From Streptomyces sp. MBT65 (GTDB taxonomy: Bacteria; Actinomycetota; Actinomycetes; Streptomycetales; Streptomycetaceae): a stretch of 62,833 bases of DNA. The first letter of the stretch is position 1. Every line of letters starts with the position of its first letter. Below are positions 45,501 through 54,375 of the stretch, one piece after another. The translations under genes and the position numbers were made by a program. Under the pieces are notes generated by a model. The model saw nothing but the letters and a program-made list of their open reading frames with translations. It searched no databases and was not told where the DNA came from. The stretch is taken from assembly GCF_016612545.1 (NCBI RefSeq), contig NZ_JAENRY010000008.1:1-62833 (forward strand). Reading direction: 5' to 3'.

Positions 45501-46901
45501 TCAGCGTGGGCCGAGGGTCCAGCGCGGGCCCTGCGGGCCGTCCTCGATGACCAGGCCCGACTGGTTGAGCTGGTCGCGGATGGCGTCCGCGGTGCCCCAG
45601 TCCTTACGGCCCCGGGCGGCCTCGCGCTGGTCGAGGACCATGCGGACCAGGGTGTCGACGACGCCGTGCAGGTCCTCGCCGCGGTCGGTCTCGCCGGCCC
45701 ACTGCGGGTCCAGCGGGTCCAGGCCGAGGACGCCGAGCATCGCGCGCACCTCGGCGAGGCGGGCCACCGCGGCTTCCTTGTCGTCGGCGGCCAGCGCGGA
45801 GTTCCCCTGCCGGACCGTGGTGTGCACGACGGCCAGGGCCTGCGGCACGCCCAGGTCGTCGTCCATCGCCTCGGCGAACGCGGGCGGCACCTCGGCCGCG
45901 GGCTCGACGACTCCCCCGGCCTTCTCCACCACCCGCTGCACGAAGCCCTCGATCCGCGCGAACGCGGACTCGGCCTCGCGCAGGGCCTCCTCGCTGTACT
46001 CGATCATCGAGCGGTAGTGCGGGGTGCCGAGGTAGTAGCGCAGGACGATGGGCCGCCACTGCTTGACCATCTCGCTCACCAGCACGCTGTTGCCGAGCGA
46101 CTTCGACATCTTCTCGCCGCTCATGGTGACCCAGGCGTTGTGCACCCAGTACTGCGCGAAGTCGTCGCCGTAGGCCTTGGCCTGGGCGATCTCGTTCTCG
46201 TGGTGCGGGAAGATCAGGTCGAGGCCGCCGCCGTGGATGTCGAAGACGGGGCCCAGGTACTTGTGCGCCATCGCCGAGCACTCCAGGTGCCAGCCGGGGC
46301 GGCCGCGGCCCCACGGGGTCTCCCAGTCGGGCTCGCCCGGCTTGGTCGCCTTCCACATCGCGAAGTCGCGCGGGTCGCGCTTGCCGGTGATGCCGTCCTC
46401 GGAGGGCTGGCGGAGGTCGTCGATGTCCTGGTTGGACAGCTGGAGGTAGTCCGGGTACGAGCGCACGTCGAAGTAGACGCTGCCGTCGGCCTCGTACGCG
46501 TGACCGCGCTCGATCAGCCCGCGCATCATCTCGATCATCTCGGGGACATGGCCGGTCGCCCGCGGTTCGTACGTCGGCGGGAGGCAGCCGAGTGCCTGGT
46601 AGCCGTCGTTGAACGCGCGCTCGTTCTCGTAGCCGATGGACCACCAAGGGCGGCCCTGGTCACGGGACTTGGCGATGATCTTGTCGTCGATGTCGGTGAC
46701 GTTGCGGATGAACGTGACGTCGTAGCCGCGGTGTTCGAACCAGCGGCGGAGGATGTCGAAGTTCAGCCCCGAACGGATGTGGCCGATGTGCGGGGCGGCC
46801 TGCACGGTGGCACCACACAGGTAGATCGAGACACAGCCCGCGGTGAGCGGGGTGAAGTCGCGAATCTGCCGGGCGCTGGTGTCGTACAGACGAATGGTCA
46901 C
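45501..46901 (-). CDS. cysS: Cysteinyl-tRNA synthetase
   Basis: 466 residues, the usual length, from a GTG start ([16 protein letters not shown]). The class I HIGH motif appears as PHIGHIRSG and KMSKS as KMSKSLGN. Zinc-ligand positions are present (C of CGATVQA, then WHLECSAMA and HHENEIAQ). It charges tRNA-Cys with cysteine. It lies in the conserved block ispD-ispF-cysS-rlmB on the minus strand. Confidence 0.97.
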   Translation of the reverse strand: MTIRLYDTSARQIRDFTPLTAGCVSIYLCGATVQAAPHIGHIRSGLNFDILRRWFEHRGYDVTFIRNVTDIDDKIIAKSRDQGRPWWSIGYENERAFNDGYQALGCLPPTYEPRATGHVPEMIEMMRGLIERGHAYEADGSVYFDVRSYPDYLQLSNQDIDDLRQPSEDGITGKRDPRDFAMWKATKPGEPDWETPWGRGRPGWHLECSAMAHKYLGPVFDIHGGGLDLIFPHHENEIAQAKAYGDDFAQYWVHNAWVTMSGEKMSKSLGNSVLVSEMVKQWRPIVLRYYLGTPHYRSMIEYSEEALREAESAFARIEGFVQRVVEKAGGVVEPAAEVPPAFAEAMDDDLGVPQALAVVHTTVRQGNSALAADDKEAAVARLAEVRAMLGVLGLDPLDPQWAGETDRGEDLHGVVDTLVRMVLDQREAARGRKDWGTADAIRDQLNQSGLVIEDGPQGPRWTLGPR

Positions 46902-47011
46902 GGTACAAGGGTAGTGGGCGGTACGGGGTGCGCGGGACCGTATGTCGGGTACCGGCCGGTGGGGGCTGGTCGCTCAGTTCCCCGCTCCCCCGAAAGCCGA
47001 GGCCGGACCGC

Positions 47012-47506
47012 TCAACCGCGTCTCACGACCAGCGCCGTCGCCACCGCCATCAGGCCCTCGCCCCTGCCCGGGAAGCCCAGGCCGTCCGTCGTGGCACCCG
47101 ACACCGACACCGGAGCTCCCGCCGCCTCGGACAGCAGCTTCTGCGCCTCGTCCCGTCGCTTGCCGATCTTCGGACGCGGTCCTACGACCTGGACCGCGAC
47201 GTTGCCGATGGTGAAGCCCGCCTCGCGGACGATGCGGGCCGCCTCCGTCAGCAAGGTGACGCCGGACGCGCCCGACCACTCGGGGCGGCCCGTGCCGAAG
47301 TGCTGACCCAGGTCGCCGAGGCCCGCCGCCGAGAAGAGGGCGTTGCAGGCCGCGTGGGCGACGACGTCCGCGTCGGAGTGGCCGGCCAGGCCCGGGCCCT
47401 CGCCCTCCCACTTCAGGCCCGCGCACCACAGCTCGCGGCCCTCCTCGAAGGCGTGGATGTCGGTGCCGATGCCGACCTGGGGCAGGGGGTACGGCTCAGA
47501 AGCCAT
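47012..47506 (-). CDS. ispF: 2-C-methyl-D-erythritol 2,4-cyclodiphosphate synthase
   Basis: 164 residues. Metal ligands are in [19 protein letters not shown] (D-x-H) and the [19 protein letters not shown] block; the C-terminal [19 protein letters not shown] is characteristic. It catalyses ring closure in the non-mevalonate isoprenoid pathway. The start overlaps the ispD stop by eleven bases, so the two are translationally coupled. Confidence 0.96.
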   Translation of the reverse strand: MASEPYPLPQVGIGTDIHAFEEGRELWCAGLKWEGEGPGLAGHSDADVVAHAACNALFSAAGLGDLGQHFGTGRPEWSGASGVTLLTEAARIVREAGFTIGNVAVQVVGPRPKIGKRRDEAQKLLSEAAGAPVSVSGATTDGLGFPGRGEGLMAVATALVVRRG

Positions 47507-48248
47507 CGTTCAGCCTCCTGCGGGCCAGGACCGCCTCCGCGAGGACGAGGTCCAGGGGGCGGGTCACCTTGAAGGCCTCCTCGTGGCCGGGGACGACCAC
47601 GACCGTCAGGCCGAGCTGCTCGACCATGCTCGCGTCGTCGGTGACGTTCTCGGTGACCGTCTCGTGCGCGCGGACGAGCGTGGCGCGGTCGAAGCCCTGT
47701 GGGGTCTGTACGGCGCGCAGCCGGGCCCGCTCGGGGGTGGCGACCACCGGCTCCGGGTCGCCGGGGCGCGCGGCCGGCTCGACCTCCTTGACGGTGTCGG
47801 CCAGCGGCAGGGCCGGTACGACGGCGGGGGCTCCGTCCCGTACGGCCTCGATGACCGCGTCGACCGTGTCGACCGGGACGAGCGGGCGGGCCGCGTCGTG
47901 GACCAGGACGATGTCGTGGCCGGGGGGCAGCGCGTCCAGGCCGAGCTTCACGGACTCCTGGCGGGAGTCGCCGCCGGGGACGACCAGGAAGTCGGTGCGC
48001 TCGGGCAGCGCGTGCGCGTCGAGGAGGGTCTTGACCTCGGCGGCGCCGTCGGGCGGGGCCACGACGACGACCAGGGAGACCGCGCGGGAGGCGGCCAGGG
48101 CGCGGATCGCGTGGATGAGCATGGGGGTGCCGTTCAGCGCGCGTAGCGCTTTGGGGGCGCCCGGGCCGAGGCGTACGCCCCGTCCGGCGGCCGGGATCAC
48201 GGCGGCGACGGAGGACTGCGCCTGCGAAGAGCGCGAATCGTCAGACAT
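47496..48248 (-). CDS. ispD: 2-C-methyl-D-erythritol 4-phosphate cytidylyltransferase
   Basis: 250 residues. The CTP-binding start [20 protein letters not shown], the [12 protein letters not shown] motif and the late [12 protein letters not shown] with [13 protein letters not shown] identify IspD. It makes CDP-methylerythritol, two steps before IspF. It is the first gene of the ispD-ispF pair, downstream of carD. Confidence 0.96.
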   Translation of the reverse strand: MSDDSRSSQAQSSVAAVIPAAGRGVRLGPGAPKALRALNGTPMLIHAIRALAASRAVSLVVVVAPPDGAAEVKTLLDAHALPERTDFLVVPGGDSRQESVKLGLDALPPGHDIVLVHDAARPLVPVDTVDAVIEAVRDGAPAVVPALPLADTVKEVEPAARPGDPEPVVATPERARLRAVQTPQGFDRATLVRAHETVTENVTDDASMVEQLGLTVVVVPGHEEAFKVTRPLDLVLAEAVLARRRLNDGF

Positions 48249-48498
48249 CGGTTCCTGTCAGGTTTGTGTGCTCGACCTACGTGGGTATGGCCTCAGGAGT
48301 GCCGGGCGCGACGCCTTGACCGGACCCTTCCGTGACACCGGTCGAGCCTGCTGCCCGGGCCCGGCACACCATTATCGGGGGTTTCTCGACGTAGCCCTGA
48401 ACTGCCCCCGAACATGCCGAAGCGCCCGGCGACAGGGGGACTGTCATCGGGCACCACGGCATTTCAGTGTGCTGAGCAGGGCGTACCAGTCGCCTGCG

Positions 48499-48981
48499 TC
48501 AGGACGCGAGAACCTCGTCGAGCAGGGCCTCGGCCTTGTCCTCGTTCGTGTTCTCCGCGAGCGCGAGCTCACTCACCAGGATCTGGCGAGCCTTGGCGAG
48601 CATGCGCTTCTCACCTGCGGACAGTCCGCGCTCGCGCTCACGACGCCACAGGTCACGGACGACTTCCGCGACCTTGATGACATCGCCGGAGGCGAGCTTC
48701 TCGAGATTTGCCTTGTAACGACGCGACCAGTTCGTGGGCTCCTCGGCATACGGAGCGCGCAGCACCTCGAAGACCCGGTCCAGCCCGTCCTGACCGACCA
48801 CATCACGTACGCCGACGAACTCCGCATTGTCCGCTGGCACACGCACCGTCAGGTCACCCTGAGCGACCTTCAGCACCAAGTAGGTCTTGTCCACGCCTTT
48901 GATCTGGCGAGTTTCGATAGCCTCGATCAGCGCGGCCCCGTGATGGGGATAGACCACGGTGTCGCCAACCTTGAACGTCAT
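48499..48981 (-). CDS. carD: CarD/CdnL-family RNA polymerase-binding regulator
   Basis: 160 residues. The N-terminal Tudor-like RNA polymerase interaction domain ([20 protein letters not shown]) is followed by the helical DNA-binding domain ([40 protein letters not shown]). It stabilises the open complex at housekeeping promoters. The position immediately upstream of ispD is conserved in actinobacteria. Confidence 0.95.
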   Translation of the reverse strand: MTFKVGDTVVYPHHGAALIEAIETRQIKGVDKTYLVLKVAQGDLTVRVPADNAEFVGVRDVVGQDGLDRVFEVLRAPYAEEPTNWSRRYKANLEKLASGDVIKVAEVVRDLWRRERERGLSAGEKRMLAKARQILVSELALAENTNEDKAEALLDEVLAS

Positions 48982-49569
48982 GTGACAGGTACCCCTTCCG
49001 TGGCTATCCAGGGTAACACGGAAACTGCGGGTTCTGAATGGCGTTTTCGCAGGTCAGGGCATATCTCGGGGCTTGACAACAGCAACAGGAACGTGCTGCG
49101 GACGCCGAGCGGAAGAGGGTATTCGCAGGTCGGAGCAGCTCTCCGGGCGAGGTGAAACGCGTACGTTACACACATCCGGAGGCGCCTCCAAGCGGTCTAA
49201 CGTCCCCAAATGTCTGGTTCGAAGTGCCCGACTTCCGCTACTCCGTTCGGTGGGCGGAGCGCGGTACGGGACGAATCCGGAATTGATCACCGGGGCCCGC
49301 CGAGATGTCGTTGATCAATTCTCCGAGGTGCCGTGCATTCTTCACGGAAAATCCGCCGACGGACGGCTGAGCTGCTTATGTGAATGCCGGACGAGCACCG
49401 GGCACAAGTGACCCGCGAGTCACTTGGGGCACACGGGTACCCGGTTGAGGGAGGGTCGGGTGCGGTGGGGCGGGAACGGCTCGGTAACCTAAGGCCGCTG
49501 ACAGACACTTAGGGCGGCTTTATTCGGGAGTCGCCCTGCTCCGCCCACGTTCAAGGAGTAGCCGCCGCC
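48982..49569. other. Intergenic region between divergent carD and lipoprotein genes
   Basis: Nearly 600 bases between two divergent genes. It must contain both promoters, but I see no convincing elements. AAGGAG lies close before the lipoprotein GTG. The open frames here look like shadows. Confidence 0.5.
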
Positions 49570-50223
49570 GTGAGCAGCAGCCTTCGACGCGGCGCCCTCG
49601 CCGCCGCCACCATCGCGTTCTCGATCGCCTCGCTCGCCGCGTGCGGTGCCGGCAACGACGCCCAGACGCTGGAGGTCAAGCCGGACAACGCGGCGGCCTC
49701 CGTGGGCGACATCAAGGTGCAGAACGCGCTCGTCATCACCCAGCCCCTCACCGGGTCCGGCACCGAGGGCGCGGGCCCGGCGGTGATCTCCGCGACCCTG
49801 TTCAACACCGGCGTCAAGGACCAGACCCTGGACTCCGTCAGCGTCGACGGTGCCGGCAGCGCCACGCTCACCCCCGCGAAGGGCAAGGGCAAGCTGGTCG
49901 TCCCGGCCGGCGGCTCGCTGATCCTGGGCGGCAAGGGCAACGCCTCCGCGGCGCTGGCCACCCCCGGCGACAGCCTCCTGGACGGCAACGCCCAGAAGGT
50001 CACCTTCACCCTCAGCTCGACCGGCGGGGTGGGCCTGAGCGCCTTCGTCGTCCCGGCCGACAGCTACTTCACCAAGTGGGGCCCGACCGCGATCCCCACG
50101 GCCGCCCCGGGCGCCTCCGCGACCACCTCCGCCTCCCCGAAGCCGGGCAAGAGCACGTCGGCCACCCCGACCGACTCGGCCTCCGCGAGCGCGACGTCCT
50201 CGGAGTCGGCCACCACCGGCTGA
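49570..50223 (+). CDS. DUF461-type lipoprotein (copper-chaperone-like fold)
   Basis: 217 residues from GTG. Lipoprotein signal with Cys at about residue 25 (ASLAAC). The central beta domain (VGDIKVQNALVITQPLTGSG to VTFTLSSTGG) resembles the cupredoxin-like PCu(A)C/DUF461 fold, and the C-terminal 45 residues are Ser/Thr/Ala/Pro-rich, as in wall-spanning linkers. The Met/His copper ligands of true PCu(A)C proteins are not evident. It is convergent with phoP, with a long palindrome between. Confidence 0.78.
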   Translation: MSSSLRRGALAAATIAFSIASLAACGAGNDAQTLEVKPDNAAASVGDIKVQNALVITQPLTGSGTEGAGPAVISATLFNTGVKDQTLDSVSVDGAGSATLTPAKGKGKLVVPAGGSLILGGKGNASAALATPGDSLLDGNAQKVTFTLSSTGGVGLSAFVVPADSYFTKWGPTAIPTAAPGASATTSASPKPGKSTSATPTDSASASATSSESATTG

Positions 50224-50237
50224 GCGACAGTCGTACG

Positions 50238-50289
50238 GCTACGACGATGGGCGGGACCTCTGCGCAGAGGTCCCGCCCATCGTCGTAGC
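50238..50289. terminator. 52-bp perfect palindrome between convergent genes
   Basis: Arms of 26 bases with no loop, centred at 50263/50264, between the lipoprotein stop and the phoP stop. It most likely forms a cruciform-like bidirectional terminator. Confidence 0.8.
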
Positions 50290-50312
50290 ACCACTGAGCG
50301 TGTGCTCGCGGT

Positions 50313-50993
50313 TTACGGCTCGAACTTGTAGCCGAGGCCACGCACCGTCACCAGGTACCGCGGCGCGCCCGGGTCCGGCTCGATCTTTGCGCGGAGGCGC
50401 TTGACGTGGACGTCCAGGGTCTTGGTGTCGCCCACGTAGTCGGCGCCCCAGACTCTGTCGATGAGCTGCATGCGGGTCAGTACGCGGCCCGCGTTGCGCA
50501 GGAGCATCTCCAGCAGGTCGAACTCCTTGAGGGGCAGGTCGACCTTGGAGCCGGAGACCGTGACCACGTGGCGATCCACGTCCATGCGGACCGGACCTGC
50601 CTCGAGGGCGGCCGGGGTGACCTCCTCGGGCTCGCCGCGGCGGCGCAGGACGGCCCGGATACGGGCGACCAGTTCGCGGGACGAGAAGGGCTTGGTGACG
50701 TAGTCATCGGCTCCTATTTCCAGGCCTACGACCTTGTCGATCTCGCTGTCCTTGGCGGTCACCATGATGACGGGAACGTTGGAGCGGCCGCGCAACTGGC
50801 GGCAGACCTCCGTGCCGGGCAGCCCCGGCAGCATCAGGTCGAGCAGGACGAGGTCGGCGCCGTTGCGCTCGAACTCGTCGAGCCCGTCGGGCCCGGTGGT
50901 CGCGATGGCGACCTCGAAGCCCTCTTTGCGGAGCATGTACGACAGGGCGTCGGAGAAGGACTCCTCGTCCTCGACGACGAGCACTCGGGTCAC
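50313..50993 (-). CDS. phoP: Phosphate response regulator PhoP
   Basis: 226 residues, OmpR class. The receiver has D9/E8 and the phospho-acceptor D52 (VLLDLMLPG), the Thr of VTAKDSE and the Lys of YVTKPFS. The C-terminal winged helix reads LPLKEFDLLEMLLRNAGRVL and DVHVKRLRAKIEPDPGAPRY. PhoP binds PHO boxes and controls phosphate scavenging and, in streptomycetes, antibiotic production. It overlaps phoR by four bases; the PHO box of the shared phoR/phoU region is in this window. Confidence 0.96.
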   Translation of the reverse strand: MTRVLVVEDEESFSDALSYMLRKEGFEVAIATTGPDGLDEFERNGADLVLLDLMLPGLPGTEVCRQLRGRSNVPVIMVTAKDSEIDKVVGLEIGADDYVTKPFSSRELVARIRAVLRRRGEPEEVTPAALEAGPVRMDVDRHVVTVSGSKVDLPLKEFDLLEMLLRNAGRVLTRMQLIDRVWGADYVGDTKTLDVHVKRLRAKIEPDPGAPRYLVTVRGLGYKFEP

Positions 50994-52243
50994 GGAAGGA
51001 CCTCCGGGGCGGGAAGCGGTTCGTACGGGGATGGTTCAGGGGACCCCTCGACCTCGTCGTCGAGGTCGGGGTGCTGGTGGGCACGGTCGCGGGCCGCACC
51101 CGCCTCCGGCAGCCTCAGGGTGAACGTGGAGCCCTGTCCCTCGGAGCTCCACACCGTGACCTCCCCGCCGTGCGAGGCGGCCACGTGCTTGACGATCGCC
51201 AGTCCGAGACCCGTACCGCCGGTGGCCCGCGAGCGGGCCGGGTCGACACGGTAGAAGCGCTCGAACACGCGCTCCTTGTCCTTCTCGGAGATGCCGATGC
51301 CCTGGTCGGTGACGGCGACCTCGATGTGGTCGCCGCCGCCCGCGCTGACCCGGCGGGCGGCTATGCCGACGCGGGTACGGGCGGGCGAGTAGTTGACGGC
51401 GTTCTCGACCAGGTTTCCGAGGGCGGCGGCCAGCTGGCCCCGGTTCCCGTAGACATGCAGGTCGGCGGTGCCGCCGGCGGCCATGGTGATCTGCTTGGTG
51501 CCGGCCTGGTGCCGGCAGCGGTCGATGGCCTCGGCGACGAGTTCGTCGACGCGGACGGGTTCGGCGTCTTCGAGGGGGTCGTCGTTCTGGACCCGCGACA
51601 GGTCGATGAGCTCCTGCACGAGATTGGTCAGGCGCGTGGCCTCGATCTGCATCCGGCCGGCGAAACGCTCCACCGCCTCAGGATCGTCGGAGGCGTCCAT
51701 GACCGCCTCCGACAGGAGGGAGAGCGCGCCGACGGGGGTCTTCAGTTCGTGGCTGACATTCGCCACGAAGTCTCGTCGTACGGCCTCGATACGGCGGGCC
51801 TCGGTGAGGTCCTCCACGAGGAGCAGGACGAGCCGGGAGCCGAGCGGCGCCACCCGGGCGGAGACCGCGAGGGCCTCCCCGCGGCCGGTGCCGCGCCGGG
51901 GCAGATCCAGCTCGACCTGGCGTATCTCGCCGTCGCGCCGGGTGTCCCGGGCCATTTGGAGCATCGGGTCGACGGAGAGTTTCCCGCCGCGGACCAGTCC
52001 GAGGGCGTACGCCGCCGAGCTGGCCTTGACCACGGCGTCCGCTTCGTCGAGGACGACGGCCGAGGAGCGGAGCACCGAGAGCACGGTGTCCACACCCGGC
52101 GGAAGCACCGGGTCCGTGTGCAGGGAGGTCCTGGTCGGTCGTTTCTGGTCGCGTTCGCTCCAGCGGAACGCCAGCATGGCGATGACGCCGGTGAGCACCC
52201 CGGCGATCGCTGCCGCTGCGGCGACCGCCGCGTTCACGTCCAT
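50990..52243 (-). CDS. phoR: Phosphate sensor histidine kinase PhoR
   Basis: 417 residues. One N-terminal membrane segment (VAAAAAIAGVLTGVIAMLAF), then a PAS-like linker, HisKA with the phospho-accepting H165 in NVSHELKTP, and an ATPase domain with N-box ALGNLVENAVNYS, G1 VTDQGIGI and G2 GGTGLGLAIVKHV. It transfers phosphate to PhoP under phosphate limitation. It is first in the phoR-phoP operon and divergent from phoU. Confidence 0.96.
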   Translation of the reverse strand: MDVNAAVAAAAAIAGVLTGVIAMLAFRWSERDQKRPTRTSLHTDPVLPPGVDTVLSVLRSSAVVLDEADAVVKASSAAYALGLVRGGKLSVDPMLQMARDTRRDGEIRQVELDLPRRGTGRGEALAVSARVAPLGSRLVLLLVEDLTEARRIEAVRRDFVANVSHELKTPVGALSLLSEAVMDASDDPEAVERFAGRMQIEATRLTNLVQELIDLSRVQNDDPLEDAEPVRVDELVAEAIDRCRHQAGTKQITMAAGGTADLHVYGNRGQLAAALGNLVENAVNYSPARTRVGIAARRVSAGGGDHIEVAVTDQGIGISEKDKERVFERFYRVDPARSRATGGTGLGLAIVKHVAASHGGEVTVWSSEGQGSTFTLRLPEAGAARDRAHQHPDLDDEVEGSPEPSPYEPLPAPEVLP

Positions 52244-52316
52244 GCCCCCAGGTTAGGCATGGGATACCTCCTGGCCACAGCCATCGGAGTGCGACCTCGA
52301 ACACTCGTCGCCCAGA

Positions 52317-52360
52317 GTTCACCTTGGAGCCAGTATTGGTTCATTTGGGGTGGCGGAAAC
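52317..52360. promoter_or_regulatory. PHO box between phoR and phoU
   Basis: Eleven-base direct-repeat units: GTTCACCTTGG, AGCCAGTATTG, GTTCATTTGGG and a weak fourth. This matches the Streptomyces PhoP-binding pattern (GTTCACC-like repeats) and sits between the divergent phoR-phoP and phoU genes, as described for S. coelicolor. Confidence 0.85.
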
Positions 52361-52475
52361 CGTCGCGTAGGAGCGGGAACGTGGGAGCGTGGGGTGGAAG
52401 GGCCGGTTTTTAGTCACAGTCTGACGGGCCCGGGGCCCCTGAGCCCCCGAAGCGAACGTAGGAGAGGGAACCCTG

Positions 52476-53165
52476 ATGCGGGACGCGTACCACGAGGAAC
52501 TTGACTCGATCGGTGACGGTCTGGTGGAGATGGCCCGGCTGACCGGGTCGGCGATCGGACGCGCCACGACGGCGATCCTGGACTCCGACCTGAAGCTGGC
52601 CGAGAGCGTCATCGAGGCCGACAAGAAGGTCGACGACCTCCAGCACGACCTGGAAGCACGGGCCATAGCCCTGCTGGCCCGGCAGCAGCCGGTGGCGACG
52701 GACCTGCGCATCGTCGTCACGTCCCTGCGCATGTCGGCCGACCTGGAGCGCTCCGGCGACCTCGCCCAGCACGTGGCGAAGCTGGCCCGGCTGCGCTTCC
52801 CGGAGCGCGCGGTGCCGCACGACCTGCACGCGACCATCCTGGAGATGGGCCAGCTCGCGCAGCGTCTGATGGCGAAGGCGGCCGAGGTCATCATCACGAA
52901 GGACGTCGACCTGGCGCTCCAGCTGGAGCAGGACGACGACGCGATGGACCTGCTGCACCGCACGCTCTTCCAGCACCTGCTGGACGACAAGTGGAAGCAC
53001 GGCATCGAGACCGCGGTCGACGTGACACTGCTCGGCCGCTACTACGAGCGTTTCGCGGACCACGCGGTGTCGGTGGCGAAGCGCGTGGTGTTCCTGGTGA
53101 CGGGTGAGCACGCGGACGAGATCCAGCCGGACATCCAGCCGGTGACGGGGGCGGAGGGGGCGTAA
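52476..53165 (+). CDS. phoU: Phosphate-signalling regulator PhoU
   Basis: 229 residues: two three-helix PhoU bundles. Family motifs are MRDAYHEELDSIGDGLVEMA, VDDLQHDLEARAIALLARQQ and the metal-site helix LERSGDLAQHVAKLARL, repeated as YERFADHAVSVAKRVVFLV. It dampens PhoR signalling when phosphate is sufficient. It is divergent from phoR-phoP across a PHO box. Confidence 0.96.
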   Translation: MRDAYHEELDSIGDGLVEMARLTGSAIGRATTAILDSDLKLAESVIEADKKVDDLQHDLEARAIALLARQQPVATDLRIVVTSLRMSADLERSGDLAQHVAKLARLRFPERAVPHDLHATILEMGQLAQRLMAKAAEVIITKDVDLALQLEQDDDAMDLLHRTLFQHLLDDKWKHGIETAVDVTLLGRYYERFADHAVSVAKRVVFLVTGEHADEIQPDIQPVTGAEGA

Positions 53166-53371
53166 GCCTGCCGACCAGGGGGGTCGGAAGCTGTGGGGTC
53201 GGTTCTAACCGCTGTCACCGTCCGTGACTGGTTAGATCCGACCCCAGCCTCTGGAGGGTGCCGGGTGCGGGGCGGAGACAGGCCGGTCGGGGCGGAAGCC
53301 TCAATGCGCCGTTGATGCGCCCAGCGGAGCGGGCATCCAATGGGCACAGGCACCAGCCTCTAGGAGGACCC

Positions 53372-53527
53372 ATGGCCGAATCCCCCGCCACCACGCCGGA
53401 CCCGACGCAGGAGCGCGAGACGCAGCAGCCCGCCGAGATCAAGAGCCTCCCGCTCTTCGGCGCCTGCGGCTGCGGCTCGGGCTGCGGGTGCGGGTGCCAG
53501 TCCGGCAATCCGTGCCAGTGCGGCTGA
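53372..53527 (+). CDS. 51-residue cysteine-rich protein
   Basis: Started at the ATG after AGGAGG. A Pro/Glu/Thr-rich N-terminal half is followed by KSLPLFGACGCGSGCGCG and a tail with two more cysteines (NPCQCG), seven cysteines in the last 20 residues in C-x-C spacing. This resembles metallothionein-like or other metal-binding peptides. It lies between phoU and a nickel-binding-protein homologue, which supports a metal role. No export signal. Function inferred. Confidence 0.7.
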   Translation: MAESPATTPDPTQERETQQPAEIKSLPLFGACGCGSGCGCGCQSGNPCQCG

Positions 53528-53661
53528 CCGACGTGCAGAGCCCTTGATTCCGTCGAAGGGGCTCCTGGTGCTTCACGGCACCGGGGGCCCCTTCGTCGTG
53601 CTCGGTCGCCGCGAGCGCCGTACGGGCGCAGCATGGAAGGAACGGAAGGAGGTGCGCGGTC

Positions 53662-53910
53662 ATGGCTCAGTACATGGACGTACACCATGGAATGAAGGGC
53701 ATCACGGCCGACGAGCTGATGGCGGCCCACAAGGCGGATCTCGCCGTGGAGCGGGACGAGGGGGTCCACTTCGAGCGGGCCTGGGCGGACCCGGAGAGCG
53801 GAACCGTCTACTGCCTGTCGGAGGCGCCGTCGCCCGAGGCGGTCCAGCGCGTCCATGAACGTGCGGGACACCGGGCGGACGAGGTGCACGCGGTGCCGTA
53901 CTCGATCTGA
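53662..53910 (+). CDS. SCO4226-type nickel-binding protein
   Basis: 82 residues beginning MAQYMDVHHGMKGITADELM. It is a ferredoxin-like/DUF4242 small protein with His residues near the N-terminus (HH) and the block FERAWADPESGTVYCLSEAP. S. coelicolor SCO4226, its apparent homologue in the same neighbourhood, was reported to bind nickel. GGAAGGAGG lies just upstream. Cytoplasmic. Confidence 0.85.
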   Translation: MAQYMDVHHGMKGITADELMAAHKADLAVERDEGVHFERAWADPESGTVYCLSEAPSPEAVQRVHERAGHRADEVHAVPYSI

Positions 53911-54026
53911 CCACCGGCCAGCCCCACCCCCGACCGGGTGGGGCGCTCCATGGTTCCTCGAGGCGCGCGACGGCATCGTAGAAGGAAGCCGGTCCCCCAG
54001 GGGCCCTCGTCCGGAAGGAACGTCCC

Positions 54027-54218
54027 ATGGAATCAACGCAGTTCACGAACGCGGACTCCACCACGGTCCCCGGCGAGAACGCCCTCGCGCCGCTGCTGGC
54101 CGCGTGGGACCTGGCGCACCCCGCCGCGGGCGACCCCGAGTGGCGGCACGTGCTGGACGAGATCGCGCACCCCCGCACCACGGAGGCGTTCCAGCGCCTC
54201 GCCGGGTCCGCCGTCTGA
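54027..54218 (+). CDS. Small hypothetical protein
   Basis: 63 residues beginning MESTQFTNADSTTVPGENAL, then LAPLLAAWDLAHPAAGDPEW. RBS GGAAGGA is well placed. Acidic and helical; no family recognised. Its place between the nickel-binding protein and the sedolisin gene is consistent with the conserved phoU neighbourhood. Confidence 0.6.
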   Translation: MESTQFTNADSTTVPGENALAPLLAAWDLAHPAAGDPEWRHVLDEIAHPRTTEAFQRLAGSAV

Positions 54219-54375
54219 GTCAAGAGGGCCGATCGTCAGGGCCGTTCGTGCATTGAGTGCTGTTTGGGCAAAGGGTTCGGCATCGGCAGTTCAACTGTCT
54301 TGTCCTGTGCATGTCTCACTGGGTGAGATGCACGCAGACCATTGCGTGCAACTCGTGACCACCCAGGGGGCATTC

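Noticed and set aside
46902..47011. A T-box or other riboswitch upstream of cysS
   Set aside because: The upstream region is short and shows no T-box signature or specifier stem.
45441..47306. A 621-codon plus-strand open frame opposite cysS and ispF
   Set aside because: Shadow of well-identified genes on the minus strand.
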